DNA of 64,000 nucleotides, from the NCBI RefSeq assembly GCF_000497755.1, contig NZ_AYOD01000008.1, forward strand, positions 124,001-188,000, written 5' to 3'. Shown here piece by piece: positions 35,095-43,676 of this stretch. This stretch comes from Aliihoeflea sp. 2WW. GTDB lineage: Bacteria > Pseudomonadota > Alphaproteobacteria > Rhizobiales > Rhizobiaceae. The position numbers and the translations under genes were made by a program. The notes below the pieces were generated by a model. That model worked only from the letters and a program-made list of their open reading frames with translations. It was not told the DNA's origin and did not search any database. Position 1 is the first letter of the stretch. The number at the start of each line of letters is the position of its first letter.

Positions 35095-36435
35095 TCACCG
35101 TTCGGTGAAAGCGCGGGCCATCGAGTCGGTGATGGGCTTGGCCAGGTAGTTGAAGAAGGTTCGTTCCTCGATCTGGATCATGATCTCCGCGGGCATGCCC
35201 GGCGTCGGCTGGAAACCGCGGACGCGCGAAAGCTCGCGTGGCGAGATGTCGATGCGCGCCAGGTAGACGTCATGTGACCTGCCCGGCGACTGCTGGTCCG
35301 AAAGCGCGTCGGCGGAAACGTAGATCACGTGACCTTCCAGGACCGGCGTGGTGCGCTGGTTCAGCGCGACGAGACGGATTGTCGCCGGCTGGCCGACGCG
35401 CACGCTGTCGATGTCCGTGCGCGGCACCTGCGCCTCGATCAGGAGCGGCACGTCGTCGGGCAGGATCTCCATCACGGCCTTGCCGCTTTCGATCACGCCG
35501 CCATTGGTGTGATAGTGGGCCCGAACGATCGTGCCCGACACGGGCGCGACGATCGAAGCGCGCTGGAGGACGTTCTCGGCCTCGCGCGATTGTTCGCGGA
35601 CCACGTCGAGTTCGCCCTGAATGCCCTGCAGCCGGTCGAGAGCATCTTCCCGATAGACGCTTTCGGCCTGGGTGATTTCCTGCCGCGTGCGCTCGACCTG
35701 CGCCGTCGCCTGGTCGATTTCGGAATCGAGGCGGCCGATCTGTCCCTCGGCATCCGCCATGGCACGCTCGAGCGCCTTCAATTCGGTGCCGCGCAGCAAT
35801 CCCTTCTCGAACAGCGACGCCTTGCCTTCATGCTCCTGGCGCAGAAGTTCAAGTTGCTGTTCGTAGGAGGCCTTCTGCCGGTCGTAGCCTTCGGCGCGGA
35901 ATTCGAGCGACAACATGTTCTGTTCGAGGATGCTGAGTTCGCCCTCGATCTTCATCCGCTGCGCGTCGAAATTGAGCTTCTGGCTCTCGATGATCTCGAT
36001 CACCTCCGGCTCGCCGAGATGGTCGTCGAGAAAGCCGGGCAGGCTCATCTGATCGAGCCCCTGATATTGCGACAAGAGCCGCGCGGCAATCGCCTCGAGG
36101 CGGGCGCGGCGAAGGAACAGTTCGCGATCCTTGGCCAGCGCCGCCGTCTCGTCCAGCAGAACCAGAGGCTGGCCGGCCTGGACGACATCGCCTTCGGACA
36201 CCAGCAGTTCCTTGATAACGCCGCCGCCGAAATGCTGCACGATCTTGTTCTGCCCGGTGGCCACGAAGCTGCCCTGCGAGATCACCGCCGAGGCCAGAGG
36301 CGCCGTCAGCGCCCATGCGCCGAACCCGCCGAAGGTGACGCCCAGAAGCGCGATGCCGAATACAGTATGCTTCCAGATCGACCGCGGGACGTCCGCATAC
36401 CACTGAATGTCATGAACCGAGGCGATGTCCGACAT
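35095..36435 (-). CDS. Type I secretion membrane fusion protein (HlyD/PrsE family)
   Basis: A 446-residue adaptor that links the inner-membrane exporter to an outer-membrane TolC-type channel. One membrane helix at about 20-42 is followed by a periplasmic biotinyl-lipoyl-like half (QGSFVATGQNKIVQHFGGGV). A long coiled coil comes next (about 90-280, for example EGELSILEQNMLSLEFRAEG and KALERAMADAEGQIGRLDSE), then the second lipoyl half with APVSGTIVRAHYHTNGGVIE. The C-terminal region LEGHVIYVSADALSD with PGMPAEIMIQIEERTFFNYL is typical of the family. It lies nine bases behind the ABC exporter. No TolC-type gene is in the window. Confidence 0.94.
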   Translation of the reverse strand: MSDIASVHDIQWYADVPRSIWKHTVFGIALLGVTFGGFGAWALTAPLASAVISQGSFVATGQNKIVQHFGGGVIKELLVSEGDVVQAGQPLVLLDETAALAKDRELFLRRARLEAIAARLLSQYQGLDQMSLPGFLDDHLGEPEVIEIIESQKLNFDAQRMKIEGELSILEQNMLSLEFRAEGYDRQKASYEQQLELLRQEHEGKASLFEKGLLRGTELKALERAMADAEGQIGRLDSEIDQATAQVERTRQEITQAESVYREDALDRLQGIQGELDVVREQSREAENVLQRASIVAPVSGTIVRAHYHTNGGVIESGKAVMEILPDDVPLLIEAQVPRTDIDSVRVGQPATIRLVALNQRTTPVLEGHVIYVSADALSDQQSPGRSHDVYLARIDISPRELSRVRGFQPTPGMPAEIMIQIEERTFFNYLAKPITDSMARAFTER

Positions 36436-36444
36436 GGTGCGATC

Positions 36445-38493
36445 CTATTGCAACTGGTGGCCGAACGAGCCGAGCTCGACGGAAATGCCGCGTGTCTGCA
36501 GGGCGGAAAGAACGTCCTGGCGGACGCCGAACAGCGCCACGGTCCCGTTGACGAGCAGCAGGATCTTGTCGACGCTCTGCAGGAGCGCGGGACGCTGGGT
36601 GATGGTGATGACGGTGATCTTTTCGCGCTTGGCGTGTTCGAGCGCCCGCTTCAGCGCGTTGTCGCCGGCTTGATCGAGGTTGGAATTTGGCTCGTCGAGC
36701 ACGACGAGGCGCGGGCCGCCGAAAAAGGCGCGGGCGAGCGCGATGCGCTGCTTCTGGCCGCCCGAAAGCGGCGTGCCGTCGGCCGCGACCATCGTTTCGT
36801 AGCCATGCGGCAGGGAGGAGATCATCTCATGCACATCGGCCAGGACTGCGGCTTCGTAGATCTGCTCGTCCGTCGCGTCCTCACGCATGCGGGCGATGTT
36901 CGCCTTGATCGTACCGGGGAAGAGCTGCACGTCCTGCGGCAGGTAGCCGATGTTTTCGCCGAACTGGCGCTGGTCCCAGTTGCGCAAATCCATGAGATCG
37001 AGCCGCACATTGCCCGATGTCGGCAGGATGGAGCCCACGAGCATCTTGCCGAGCGTCGTCTTGCCGGCGCCCGAATTGCCGATCACCGCGAGTGAATCGC
37101 CGGGGTTGAGCGAAAAGGTCAGCCCGTTGAGAACGACGCGCTTGGTGCCCTGGGGGACGTAGAGAAGGCGCTCCACATCGAGCCGCCCTTCCGGCCGTGG
37201 CAGGTTCAGGCGCTCGAAATTCAGCGGCGAGGCATTGAGAAGCGCGGTGATGCGCCCATAGGCGGATTTCGACTGCGTGTACTGGTTCCAGCCTTCGATC
37301 GCGCCCTCGATCGGCGCCAGCGCGCGGCCGGCGATGATGGAAGCGGCGATGACCATGCCACCGGTGATCTGGCCTTCGATCGCGAGATATGCGCCCCAGC
37401 CGAGCATACCGACCTGGGTCAGCAGACGTGCCCCCTTGGAGAGGGCCGAAAACATGATGTTCCGGTCCTGGGCGACCACTTGGGCGCGCAGGGATTCGGC
37501 CGTGTCCTTGCCCCAGATCCGCACCGCCTCCGGGATCATCGCGAGCGCATTGATGATCTGCGAGTTGCGCGACATGGAATCGAGATGGAGGTTGGCTTTC
37601 ACCTGCGCGGTGTTGGCCTCGCCGAACGGGGCCGACGTCGCCTTCTGGTTGAGGACGGTGATCACCAGCAGAAGGAGGGCCGTTCCCACGACGATGAAGC
37701 CCAGATGCGGGTGGATCAGGAAAACCGCGAGGAGGAAAATCGGCGCGATCGGTGCATCCAGGAACGAAATCAGCGTGCGCGAGACGAGGAAGGAACGGAC
37801 TTGGGCAAGATCGCCCAGCGTCTGATATTCCTTGCCGTTCCCCGTCAGCGAGGCGCGCGCGGCTGCCGACAGGATGGGCGAGCCGAGCTGGGCCGCGACC
37901 TCCACGGCCGTCCGCATCAGGATGAAGCGGCGGATCGCGTCGAAGATGGCCTGAAGGACGACGGCGCCGACGATCACGATGGTCAACATCGTGAGCGTAT
38001 CGAGCGAGCGGCTGGTCAGAACCCGGTCGGAGATCTGGAAGAGATAGATCGGGATCGCGAGGACCAGGACGTTGCTGGCAACGGTGAACACCATCACGAT
38101 GGCAAGGTTCCGCCGGACCGCGCTGATGCCGTTCTTGAGCTGGGCGGCAAAGTCGACGGGGCCGAGGCGCTTGTGGAACCCGGCTTCCGAGCGGTTGGTA
38201 TTCGCCGCGATCTTGCCCGGTGCCGGCGCTGCGGCGATCGGCCCGTTGTCGGCCTCGATCGTTACCATTCCTGAGGGCTTGCGCGGCGCCTCCGTCCTGC
38301 CCGCGGGGCGGTCGGACGGCGTTTCGATCGTCACCGTTGCGGCTGCCTGCTGGACATCGGCGGCATTCTTCTCGATCCGCTCGATCGCACGATCAACCTC
38401 GTCGAGATGCGGCATCCGGCCGGCAGAATGCTCGCCGCGCCCGTCTTCCGCGTCCGACCGGTGCGGACGCGCTGCGTGATCTTCCTGCGTCAT
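36445..38493 (-). CDS. Type I secretion ABC exporter (PrsD/PrtD family) with disordered N-terminal extension
   Basis: A 682-residue export ATPase. Residues 1-115 are hydrophilic and rich in Ala, Asp, Glu and Pro, with no C39 peptidase domain; ordinary PrsD/PrtD proteins start near the first membrane helix. Six membrane helices follow (about 128-400). The ATPase domain has Walker A GNSGAGKTT, signature LSGGQKQRIALARA and Walker B LVVLDEPNSNLD. It would secrete the unfolded proteins encoded just upstream (38511-40517 and 40609-42372), which lack signal peptides. It overlaps none of its neighbours but lies within 20 bases of both. Confidence 0.94.
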   Translation of the reverse strand: MTQEDHAARPHRSDAEDGRGEHSAGRMPHLDEVDRAIERIEKNAADVQQAAATVTIETPSDRPAGRTEAPRKPSGMVTIEADNGPIAAAPAPGKIAANTNRSEAGFHKRLGPVDFAAQLKNGISAVRRNLAIVMVFTVASNVLVLAIPIYLFQISDRVLTSRSLDTLTMLTIVIVGAVVLQAIFDAIRRFILMRTAVEVAAQLGSPILSAAARASLTGNGKEYQTLGDLAQVRSFLVSRTLISFLDAPIAPIFLLAVFLIHPHLGFIVVGTALLLLVITVLNQKATSAPFGEANTAQVKANLHLDSMSRNSQIINALAMIPEAVRIWGKDTAESLRAQVVAQDRNIMFSALSKGARLLTQVGMLGWGAYLAIEGQITGGMVIAASIIAGRALAPIEGAIEGWNQYTQSKSAYGRITALLNASPLNFERLNLPRPEGRLDVERLLYVPQGTKRVVLNGLTFSLNPGDSLAVIGNSGAGKTTLGKMLVGSILPTSGNVRLDLMDLRNWDQRQFGENIGYLPQDVQLFPGTIKANIARMREDATDEQIYEAAVLADVHEMISSLPHGYETMVAADGTPLSGGQKQRIALARAFFGGPRLVVLDEPNSNLDQAGDNALKRALEHAKREKITVITITQRPALLQSVDKILLLVNGTVALFGVRQDVLSALQTRGISVELGSFGHQLQ

Positions 38494-38510
38494 GTCTCAG
38501 TCCCCCCCGC

Positions 38511-40517
38511 TCATGCGAGCATGGTTTGCAGGCCGTCGGTCTGACCGGCATCCTGCGGGTGATAGCCCGGGTCAAGCGAGGATTTTCCGTCGGCATAGTC
38601 ATCGGCCGTGTCGTCCACCAGGAAGGCGACCGCCTCGTTGACCAGCGCATTGGGATCGCGCGCACCGAGGAGATCGGGCGATGCGGAGATGAACTCCGCC
38701 TGGATGAGTATGTCCTGCGAATACTGCTCGCCGCCGACGTAAGTCTTGCCCAGTGAATCGAGGTCCGAAATGGCCGCGACGTTGATCAGGGCATTGTCGC
38801 CAGTCTTGAGCGTCCAGTTGGCGTCCGCCACCGGATGGAGAGCGTTCATGGCGAGAGCGATCTGATCGCTGTCGCCCAGAATGTTGGTCTGGCCGACATA
38901 ATTGAGCTTGATCAGGTCGCCGCTGATATAGAGCACCTTAAGCGCCCCCAGACCGGCGAAGGCAGAATCGGTCAGGACATCGCCCGCCGCACCCTTGCCG
39001 CCGAGCGCGAGGCTGTCGGCGAATGCCTTGTAGGCGTCGGGAAGTCCCTCGAACCGGGTCGCACCGCCGACATTGTTGATGGACGCCTCGTTCCAGAGGA
39101 GGTTTCCGGACGTCGAAGCTGTGCCGTTTCCCGTCGTGGTGAACCCGTTCACCGCTCCGATCACGTCATTGTCGAACAGGACGTTGAGTTGCTGGATGAT
39201 GTTGGCATCGTAGACATTGCCGCCGATGACGATGAGGTCGTAGGCGAACGCCATTTCGAACAGCGAAATCTGATTGATCGACATATTGTCGCCAGCGATC
39301 ACGCTGGTGGTCACGCCCGATGAGGCGAGTATGCCGATGTCGTTGTCGGACATGAAGACGAATTGCTGCAGCCAATTGACGATCATCACGTCGCCATCGA
39401 TGCGCTCGACCACCCAGTGCTTGGGAAATGTCGGGTCGTCGCCGGGCTGGCGCATCTCTTCATGCGTGTCGTAACGGGCGAAGGATGCCAGATTGAAGGC
39501 CTTGGTCGCCGCCGCATCCGGATCGAGCCAGCCCGAAACGGATTCGCAGACCGCATCCTCGTCCATCCAGGCATTGATCTGGATGATCGCATTCAGTTCG
39601 AAATGGCTGCCGACGACCGCCGTGACCGTCGCGGCGGTCCAGAAGCTCGTCACCGTGGCCGCATTGACCAGCGCATTGCCGCCGGCTTCGAGCGTCACGG
39701 ACGCCTCGATCTGCACGTTTCCCTCGGCCTGCACGTATTTTTGTCCGACCGGCGCGATCTCTTCGCCGGGCAGCGCAGGATCGTAATAGTCGCTCAGGAT
39801 CGGCAGTTCGTCGACGAGTTCGCCATTCAGATAGTCGCCTTCGAGCGTCGTCGATTTCGTCACGAACACGTTCGCGCCTTCAGGCGCCGATGACGGGTCG
39901 TAACTTTCGAACGCCTCGATCGCAATCGAGATGAAGTCGATCACCGCATCGGTGGAGCCCGGCAGGACCGGGTCGGCGATTGGCGAGATCGACAAGGCCT
40001 GGGAGGCAAAGTCGAGGAGGAGATCGTTGCCGACTGCTTCGGGCGAAAAGACGAGGCCCGAGCCGCCGACACCGAAGTAATCGTTGTCCGTCAGCGAAAT
40101 CTTCTGGACGAGATAGTTTCCGATGGAGCCAAGCGGCTCGACATCTGGAAGGATCGTCTTCGTGATGTAGCTGATCGCGATCGAGGCCGGGGCGAGTTGA
40201 AGCAGAGCCGGCCACTGCGCGTAGAACTTGCCCGTCAGTTCGGGCAGATCGGGCGGAACGAAGCTCACATACGACCATGGGACGACCGGCACGAGTTCGG
40301 GTGCCGGCGGCTCGTAGGCCAGTTCGGGAACGTAGCTTCCCAACTGGAAACGCGCGTCGAACTGAGCTGTGATGAAAGGCAGTTCTTCGTGGTCGAGCTG
40401 GTCGGCTTTAGCGGCCAGGAACTTGTCGTAGGCCTCGCGCATGCGCGCTTGTTCGATCAGCGTGTGAAAGTGACCAACGAAATGCGCGATGATCTCGGTG
40501 ACGCCGTCCATGGACAT
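38511..40517 (-). CDS. Large acidic repeat-containing protein, probable type I secretion substrate
   Basis: A 668-residue acidic protein with no signal peptide and a single Cys. The N-terminal 60 residues are helical (MSMDGVTEIIAHFVGHFHTL). The remainder alternates beta-type segments that share a loose pattern of Gln/Asn, a hydrophobic strand and a D-N-D turn: QKISLTDNDYFG, QQFVFMSDNDIGIL, QQLNVLFDNDVIG, and GQTNILGDSDQIA. The piece DLIVIGGNV resembles DMTVVGGSM in the next protein upstream. No RTX nonapeptides are present. The C-terminus is acidic (LVDDTADDYADGKSS). Position immediately before the exporter genes suggests secretion by them. No specific function is recognised; a surface-layer or matrix role is an inference. 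Confidence 0.8.
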   Translation of the reverse strand: MSMDGVTEIIAHFVGHFHTLIEQARMREAYDKFLAAKADQLDHEELPFITAQFDARFQLGSYVPELAYEPPAPELVPVVPWSYVSFVPPDLPELTGKFYAQWPALLQLAPASIAISYITKTILPDVEPLGSIGNYLVQKISLTDNDYFGVGGSGLVFSPEAVGNDLLLDFASQALSISPIADPVLPGSTDAVIDFISIAIEAFESYDPSSAPEGANVFVTKSTTLEGDYLNGELVDELPILSDYYDPALPGEEIAPVGQKYVQAEGNVQIEASVTLEAGGNALVNAATVTSFWTAATVTAVVGSHFELNAIIQINAWMDEDAVCESVSGWLDPDAAATKAFNLASFARYDTHEEMRQPGDDPTFPKHWVVERIDGDVMIVNWLQQFVFMSDNDIGILASSGVTTSVIAGDNMSINQISLFEMAFAYDLIVIGGNVYDANIIQQLNVLFDNDVIGAVNGFTTTGNGTASTSGNLLWNEASINNVGGATRFEGLPDAYKAFADSLALGGKGAAGDVLTDSAFAGLGALKVLYISGDLIKLNYVGQTNILGDSDQIALAMNALHPVADANWTLKTGDNALINVAAISDLDSLGKTYVGGEQYSQDILIQAEFISASPDLLGARDPNALVNEAVAFLVDDTADDYADGKSSLDPGYHPQDAGQTDGLQTMLA

Positions 40518-40555
40518 GGCACGCTTCTCCCCTCGTCATCTTCTTGTTGACTTTG

Positions 40556-40583
40556 GGGCTGCGCGGGATGACCCGCGCAGCCC
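40556..40583 (-). other. Perfect 12-bp hairpin between the two putative secreted-protein genes
   Basis: GGGCTGCGCGGG and CCCGCGCAGCCC enclose a four-base loop, 25 bases after the stop of the Gly-rich gene on the minus strand. No U-run follows in the direction of transcription. It could protect the upstream transcript's 3' end or reduce read-through into the downstream genes, so the Gly-rich protein would be made in excess. Confidence 0.6.
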
Positions 40584-40608
40584 TTTGATGCTTGGTTCAC
40601 GAAGCCGT

Positions 40609-42372
40609 TCAGGCGTCGTCGGTATTGCCGTCTTCGCCAAACGACGTGTTGGTCATCGACCCGCCGACAACCGTCATGTCGATCGCGTTCTGCTGCAGGT
40701 TGGCACCCATGACGATCGACTGGTTGAAGGCACTGGTGTCGATCAGGGCGTCAGCGGAGGCGCTGCTCGTGCCGGTGACGTAGCCGTCATCGCCATTGTC
40801 CGAGCCCCACGTTCCACCTGCCCCGCCGTAGCCGCCTGCACCCGTCGTCGCCGTGCCGCCGGCACCACCGGCACCACCGGCACCGCCTAGCGCCCAGCCG
40901 CCATAGCCGGCACCGCCAGCTCCGTCAGCCCAGGCGCCGCTGAGCGCAGCACCGCCGTCGCCACCTTCTGCCCAGGCATGGCCGCCATTCCCGGCGCCAC
41001 CATTGGCCGCACCGCTCGTTGCAGCGCCACCGGTCCCGCCGCCGCCATTGCCGCCGGCACCGCCGACTGCCCAGCCTGCGCCGCCGCCATTGCCTGCGCC
41101 GTAGCCTGCGCCGAGGGCAGCACCACCGTCCCCGCCGTCACCGGCATCCGTAGCCGCGCCGCCGGCACCACCGCCGCCGCCGCCGCCACCGCCACCGCCA
41201 CCGCCGGTGCCCTGGTTGCCGCCATTGCCGGCAGCACCGGTATCACCACCGATGTTCAGGATCGGGATCTTGGCGAACATGGCATCGACGCCGTCGCCAG
41301 CGGTCGCGGAACCGCCATTGCCGGAGTTGTTGACGTCGCCGCCGTCACCGCCGCCGCCGCCATTACCGCCATTGCCGCCATTGCCGGCGTCATTGTTGCC
41401 GCCTGCAGCGCCAGCTCCGCCGGCCGCAAGTCCTGCACCGAGGCCTACGCCCAGTCCGAGACCGACGCCGTAAGCAGTACCGCCGGCAGCGCCATCGCCG
41501 CCGCGGCCCTTGCCGCCGTCGGCATAGCCGGACGTGCCGTCGCCGCCGTCACCGTTGCCACCACTCGCCGAGCCGCCGCTGCCATTGCCGCCGAAGGCCT
41601 TGCTGAACGCCAGACCGCCAGTGCCATCGCCGCCATCGCCCTTGCCGCCATCGGCGTAGCCGCCTTCGGCGCCATCGCCGCCATTGGCCTTGGCCGTTCC
41701 GCCACCGCCACCGCCACCGCCACCGGCATCAATGCCGTCATCGGCGGTCGCGGTGCCACCCGTGGCGCTTCCGTTCTGCTGGAATTGCCCGTTGTTCTGC
41801 AGGTTGGCATTGTTGAGATGGTCGTTGTCGGAGATGTGCGCGTTCTGGGTGATGACGTTACCGACATCGGTACCGCCGCCCTGGAACGCGTTGTTCATGA
41901 CGTTGTCGATTTCAGTCGCGAAGAGACCGTCGATGTTCGAATTGTCGATATCGACGAAGTCGTCATCGGTCGGCATGTAGTCTTCGAGGCCGAGATTTGC
42001 GGTCACGTCGACGGTCACGGTCGTCGTGCTGGTATTCGAGTTCGTATTGGAATTCGTGTTGGTGTTTTCGGAATCGTTCTTGTTGTGGTTCAGGTTGCCG
42101 TTCAGGTTGGCACTGAGGTTGCCGTTCAGGTTCGCATTGCCATTGCCATTGTGGTTCTCGTTATGGCCGATGCTTGCCGACAACGCGCCGGCACCTGCCA
42201 GAGCGCCCGCTCCGGCACCCGAATAGGCTTCGGATTCGGACGAGCCGTGCTGATACTGCCCCTGGCCCTGTCCCTGAAGCTGGCCCTGGCCTTGTCCCTG
42301 ATGCTGGTCTTGATCCTGATCCTGATCCTGGTTGTTCTTCTTCCACCAATGCGGTCGATCCATGGTTACCAT
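40609..42372 (-). CDS. Low-complexity Gln/Asn/Gly-rich protein, probable type I secretion substrate
   Basis: A 587-residue protein built from successive composition blocks. A short basic start (MVTMDRPHWWKKNN) leads to Gln-Asp and Gln-Gly alternations (15-42) and an Ala-Gly patch. An Asn-rich block (75-120, repeats like NLNGNLSANLNGNL) is followed by a unique acidic region (120-185, DYMPTDDDFVDIDNSNIDG). Then come about 330 residues of GGxGG and GGDGG repeats resembling mycobacterial PGRS or glycine-rich cell-wall proteins, and a unique C-terminus with NQSIVMGANLQQNAIDMTVV. It has no Cys and no signal peptide. The start at 42372 follows GGAGG. It heads the secretion operon; export by the adjacent system and a matrix or adhesive role are inferred. 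Confidence 0.8.
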   Translation of the reverse strand: MVTMDRPHWWKKNNQDQDQDQDQHQGQGQGQLQGQGQGQYQHGSSESEAYSGAGAGALAGAGALSASIGHNENHNGNGNANLNGNLSANLNGNLNHNKNDSENTNTNSNTNSNTSTTTVTVDVTANLGLEDYMPTDDDFVDIDNSNIDGLFATEIDNVMNNAFQGGGTDVGNVITQNAHISDNDHLNNANLQNNGQFQQNGSATGGTATADDGIDAGGGGGGGGGTAKANGGDGAEGGYADGGKGDGGDGTGGLAFSKAFGGNGSGGSASGGNGDGGDGTSGYADGGKGRGGDGAAGGTAYGVGLGLGVGLGAGLAAGGAGAAGGNNDAGNGGNGGNGGGGGDGGDVNNSGNGGSATAGDGVDAMFAKIPILNIGGDTGAAGNGGNQGTGGGGGGGGGGGGGAGGAATDAGDGGDGGAALGAGYGAGNGGGAGWAVGGAGGNGGGGTGGAATSGAANGGAGNGGHAWAEGGDGGAALSGAWADGAGGAGYGGWALGGAGGAGGAGGTATTGAGGYGGAGGTWGSDNGDDGYVTGTSSASADALIDTSAFNQSIVMGANLQQNAIDMTVVGGSMTNTSFGEDGNTDDA

Positions 42373-42901
42373 TACCCTGTCCTCCGTTGAGGACGCTTAG
42401 GCTTGACCGCCATACATCTAATTGGAGTCTTCACCCGGCGTCCGTTGATTTTGCAGGCACTTCGCGCGGTACGCAGAACATGCGCGAGACGATCGGCGGG
42501 TCAAAATCTCGAGAACACGCTACCCATATCGAGACGACACGATACAGCAGACCAGCGATCAACTATCGAAGTGTGCTTCGACAGACAGACGTCGGTAAGA
42601 TGACACATCGGTCTAAATCTTTGCGACATCCTACTGGAACACGCGTTAATCATACCTGTTCAGCATTTTGCGTGTTAAATACGGGATGCGATTTCTATAA
42701 CTTGTTAATCGTCTAAATTAACGCAATCACGACGTTTTCATCTCGTTGGTAGGCCGTCAAACTATTATAGACCGTTCAGTCTATTCCGAATTCATGGCAT
42801 GTCGGTTACGATACGTTAACTAAGGGCTAGTCACGCAAGCGAATGACTTAGTCCTAACGAGGCGGGCGAACCGTCAGTGGCGTAATGAGGGGGTATCGGC
42901 T
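42373..42901. promoter_or_regulatory. 529-base AT-richer divergent control region of the secretion island
   Basis: No credible gene lies here. The base composition drops well below the surroundings, especially 42600-42830. Two inverted repeats are visible: GTTAAT/ATTAAC (42704-42709 with 42717-42722), and CGTTAACTAAG with CTTAGTCCTAACG (42814-42824 with 42847-42859). The latter lies 40-90 bases before the luxR start. The region must contain promoters for the secreted-protein operon (leftward) and for the LuxR regulator (rightward). Confidence 0.6.
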
Positions 42902-43672
42902 ATGCTTAGCGGTCGAAACGGTGAAGTGCGTCTGAATGCTTCCGAAAGCCGTTCGGAAGACTTGTTTCCATCTCAACGGACCGGTGCGCGCGAACGTGCA
43001 CTTCTTGTGGTCGCCTCGGCAGGCGTCGTCTCGAACGCCCTCCTGGCCGCCATCGAGTGCGAGTTCCGCTTCCTGCGCGTCCACATCGTGCCCGATCTCA
43101 ACGAAGCCTGCACGTCGCTTGTCGCCAATGTCGACCTCGTGCTCATCGAGCGCAGCCTGATCGGCGGCCTCGCCTATCATTACGGCGATCTTTCCGCATG
43201 GCATCCCAAGGCCATGTTCGCCGTACTGGCCGATCCGAACGAGAACCAGGACGGCCGGCTCGCAAATCTCGTCGAGCAGCGAATGGTTCAGGGCGTCGTG
43301 CCAACCAACAGCAACCTCGATATTTTACTTTCGATCTTGCGTATATTGTTGAGTGGCGGAGAATATGTGCCATCGGTCGTGTTTCGATCGCACCTGGCCG
43401 ACAGCGGCCAGGCCGCGCGAACAAAGAGAGATGGGGCAATGAGCGAACTGACGGCGCGCGAATGGCAGATCCTCGGCCACGTGGCCAAGGGCAGCCAGAA
43501 CAAGATCATCGCCAATGATCTTGGCCTGTCCGAGCACACGGTCAAGATTCACATCCACAACATCATCAACAAGCTTGGCGTCCACAACAGGACCGAGGCC
43601 GCAGCGATCTACTTCGCGCGTCAGGTCGCAGGTCCGAACGGCTCCGACGGGCACAGGCCATCGCAGAATTGA
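42902..43672 (+). CDS. LuxR-family regulator with receiver-like N-terminus, no phospho-acceptor evident
   Basis: A 256-residue regulator. The C-terminal 65 residues are a LuxR/FixJ helix-turn-helix (SELTAREWQILGHVAKGSQN, then KIIANDLGLSEHTVKIHIHN). The N-terminal 30-165 region has a receiver-like strand-helix rhythm (ALLVVASAGVVSNALLAAIE, then DLVLIERSLIGGLAYHYGDL, and MFAVLADPNENQ). An Asp or Glu acidic pocket with a clear phospho-Asp and switch Lys is not evident, so control may be by ligand or expression level. It is divergent from the secretion operon and probably regulates it, as CsgD-like and other LuxR proteins do for surface structures. It ends four bases ahead of the next gene. Confidence 0.88.
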   Translation: MLSGRNGEVRLNASESRSEDLFPSQRTGARERALLVVASAGVVSNALLAAIECEFRFLRVHIVPDLNEACTSLVANVDLVLIERSLIGGLAYHYGDLSAWHPKAMFAVLADPNENQDGRLANLVEQRMVQGVVPTNSNLDILLSILRILLSGGEYVPSVVFRSHLADSGQAARTKRDGAMSELTAREWQILGHVAKGSQNKIIANDLGLSEHTVKIHIHNIINKLGVHNRTEAAAIYFARQVAGPNGSDGHRPSQN

Positions 43673-43676
43673 CGAA

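Noticed and set aside
38511-40517. RTX toxin or adhesin
   Set aside because: No GGxGxDxUx nonapeptide array is present despite the adjacent type I exporter.
40650-42250. Gly-rich repeats taken as evidence for an actinobacterial PE-PGRS protein
   Set aside because: No PE domain at the N-terminus, and every other gene in the window is alphaproteobacterial in type; resemblance is compositional.
42403-42716. Short open frames in the 529-base divergent region
   Set aside because: They have no ribosome site and no codon-use signature of the neighbours (the base composition is AT-rich and the third position is not GC-biased).
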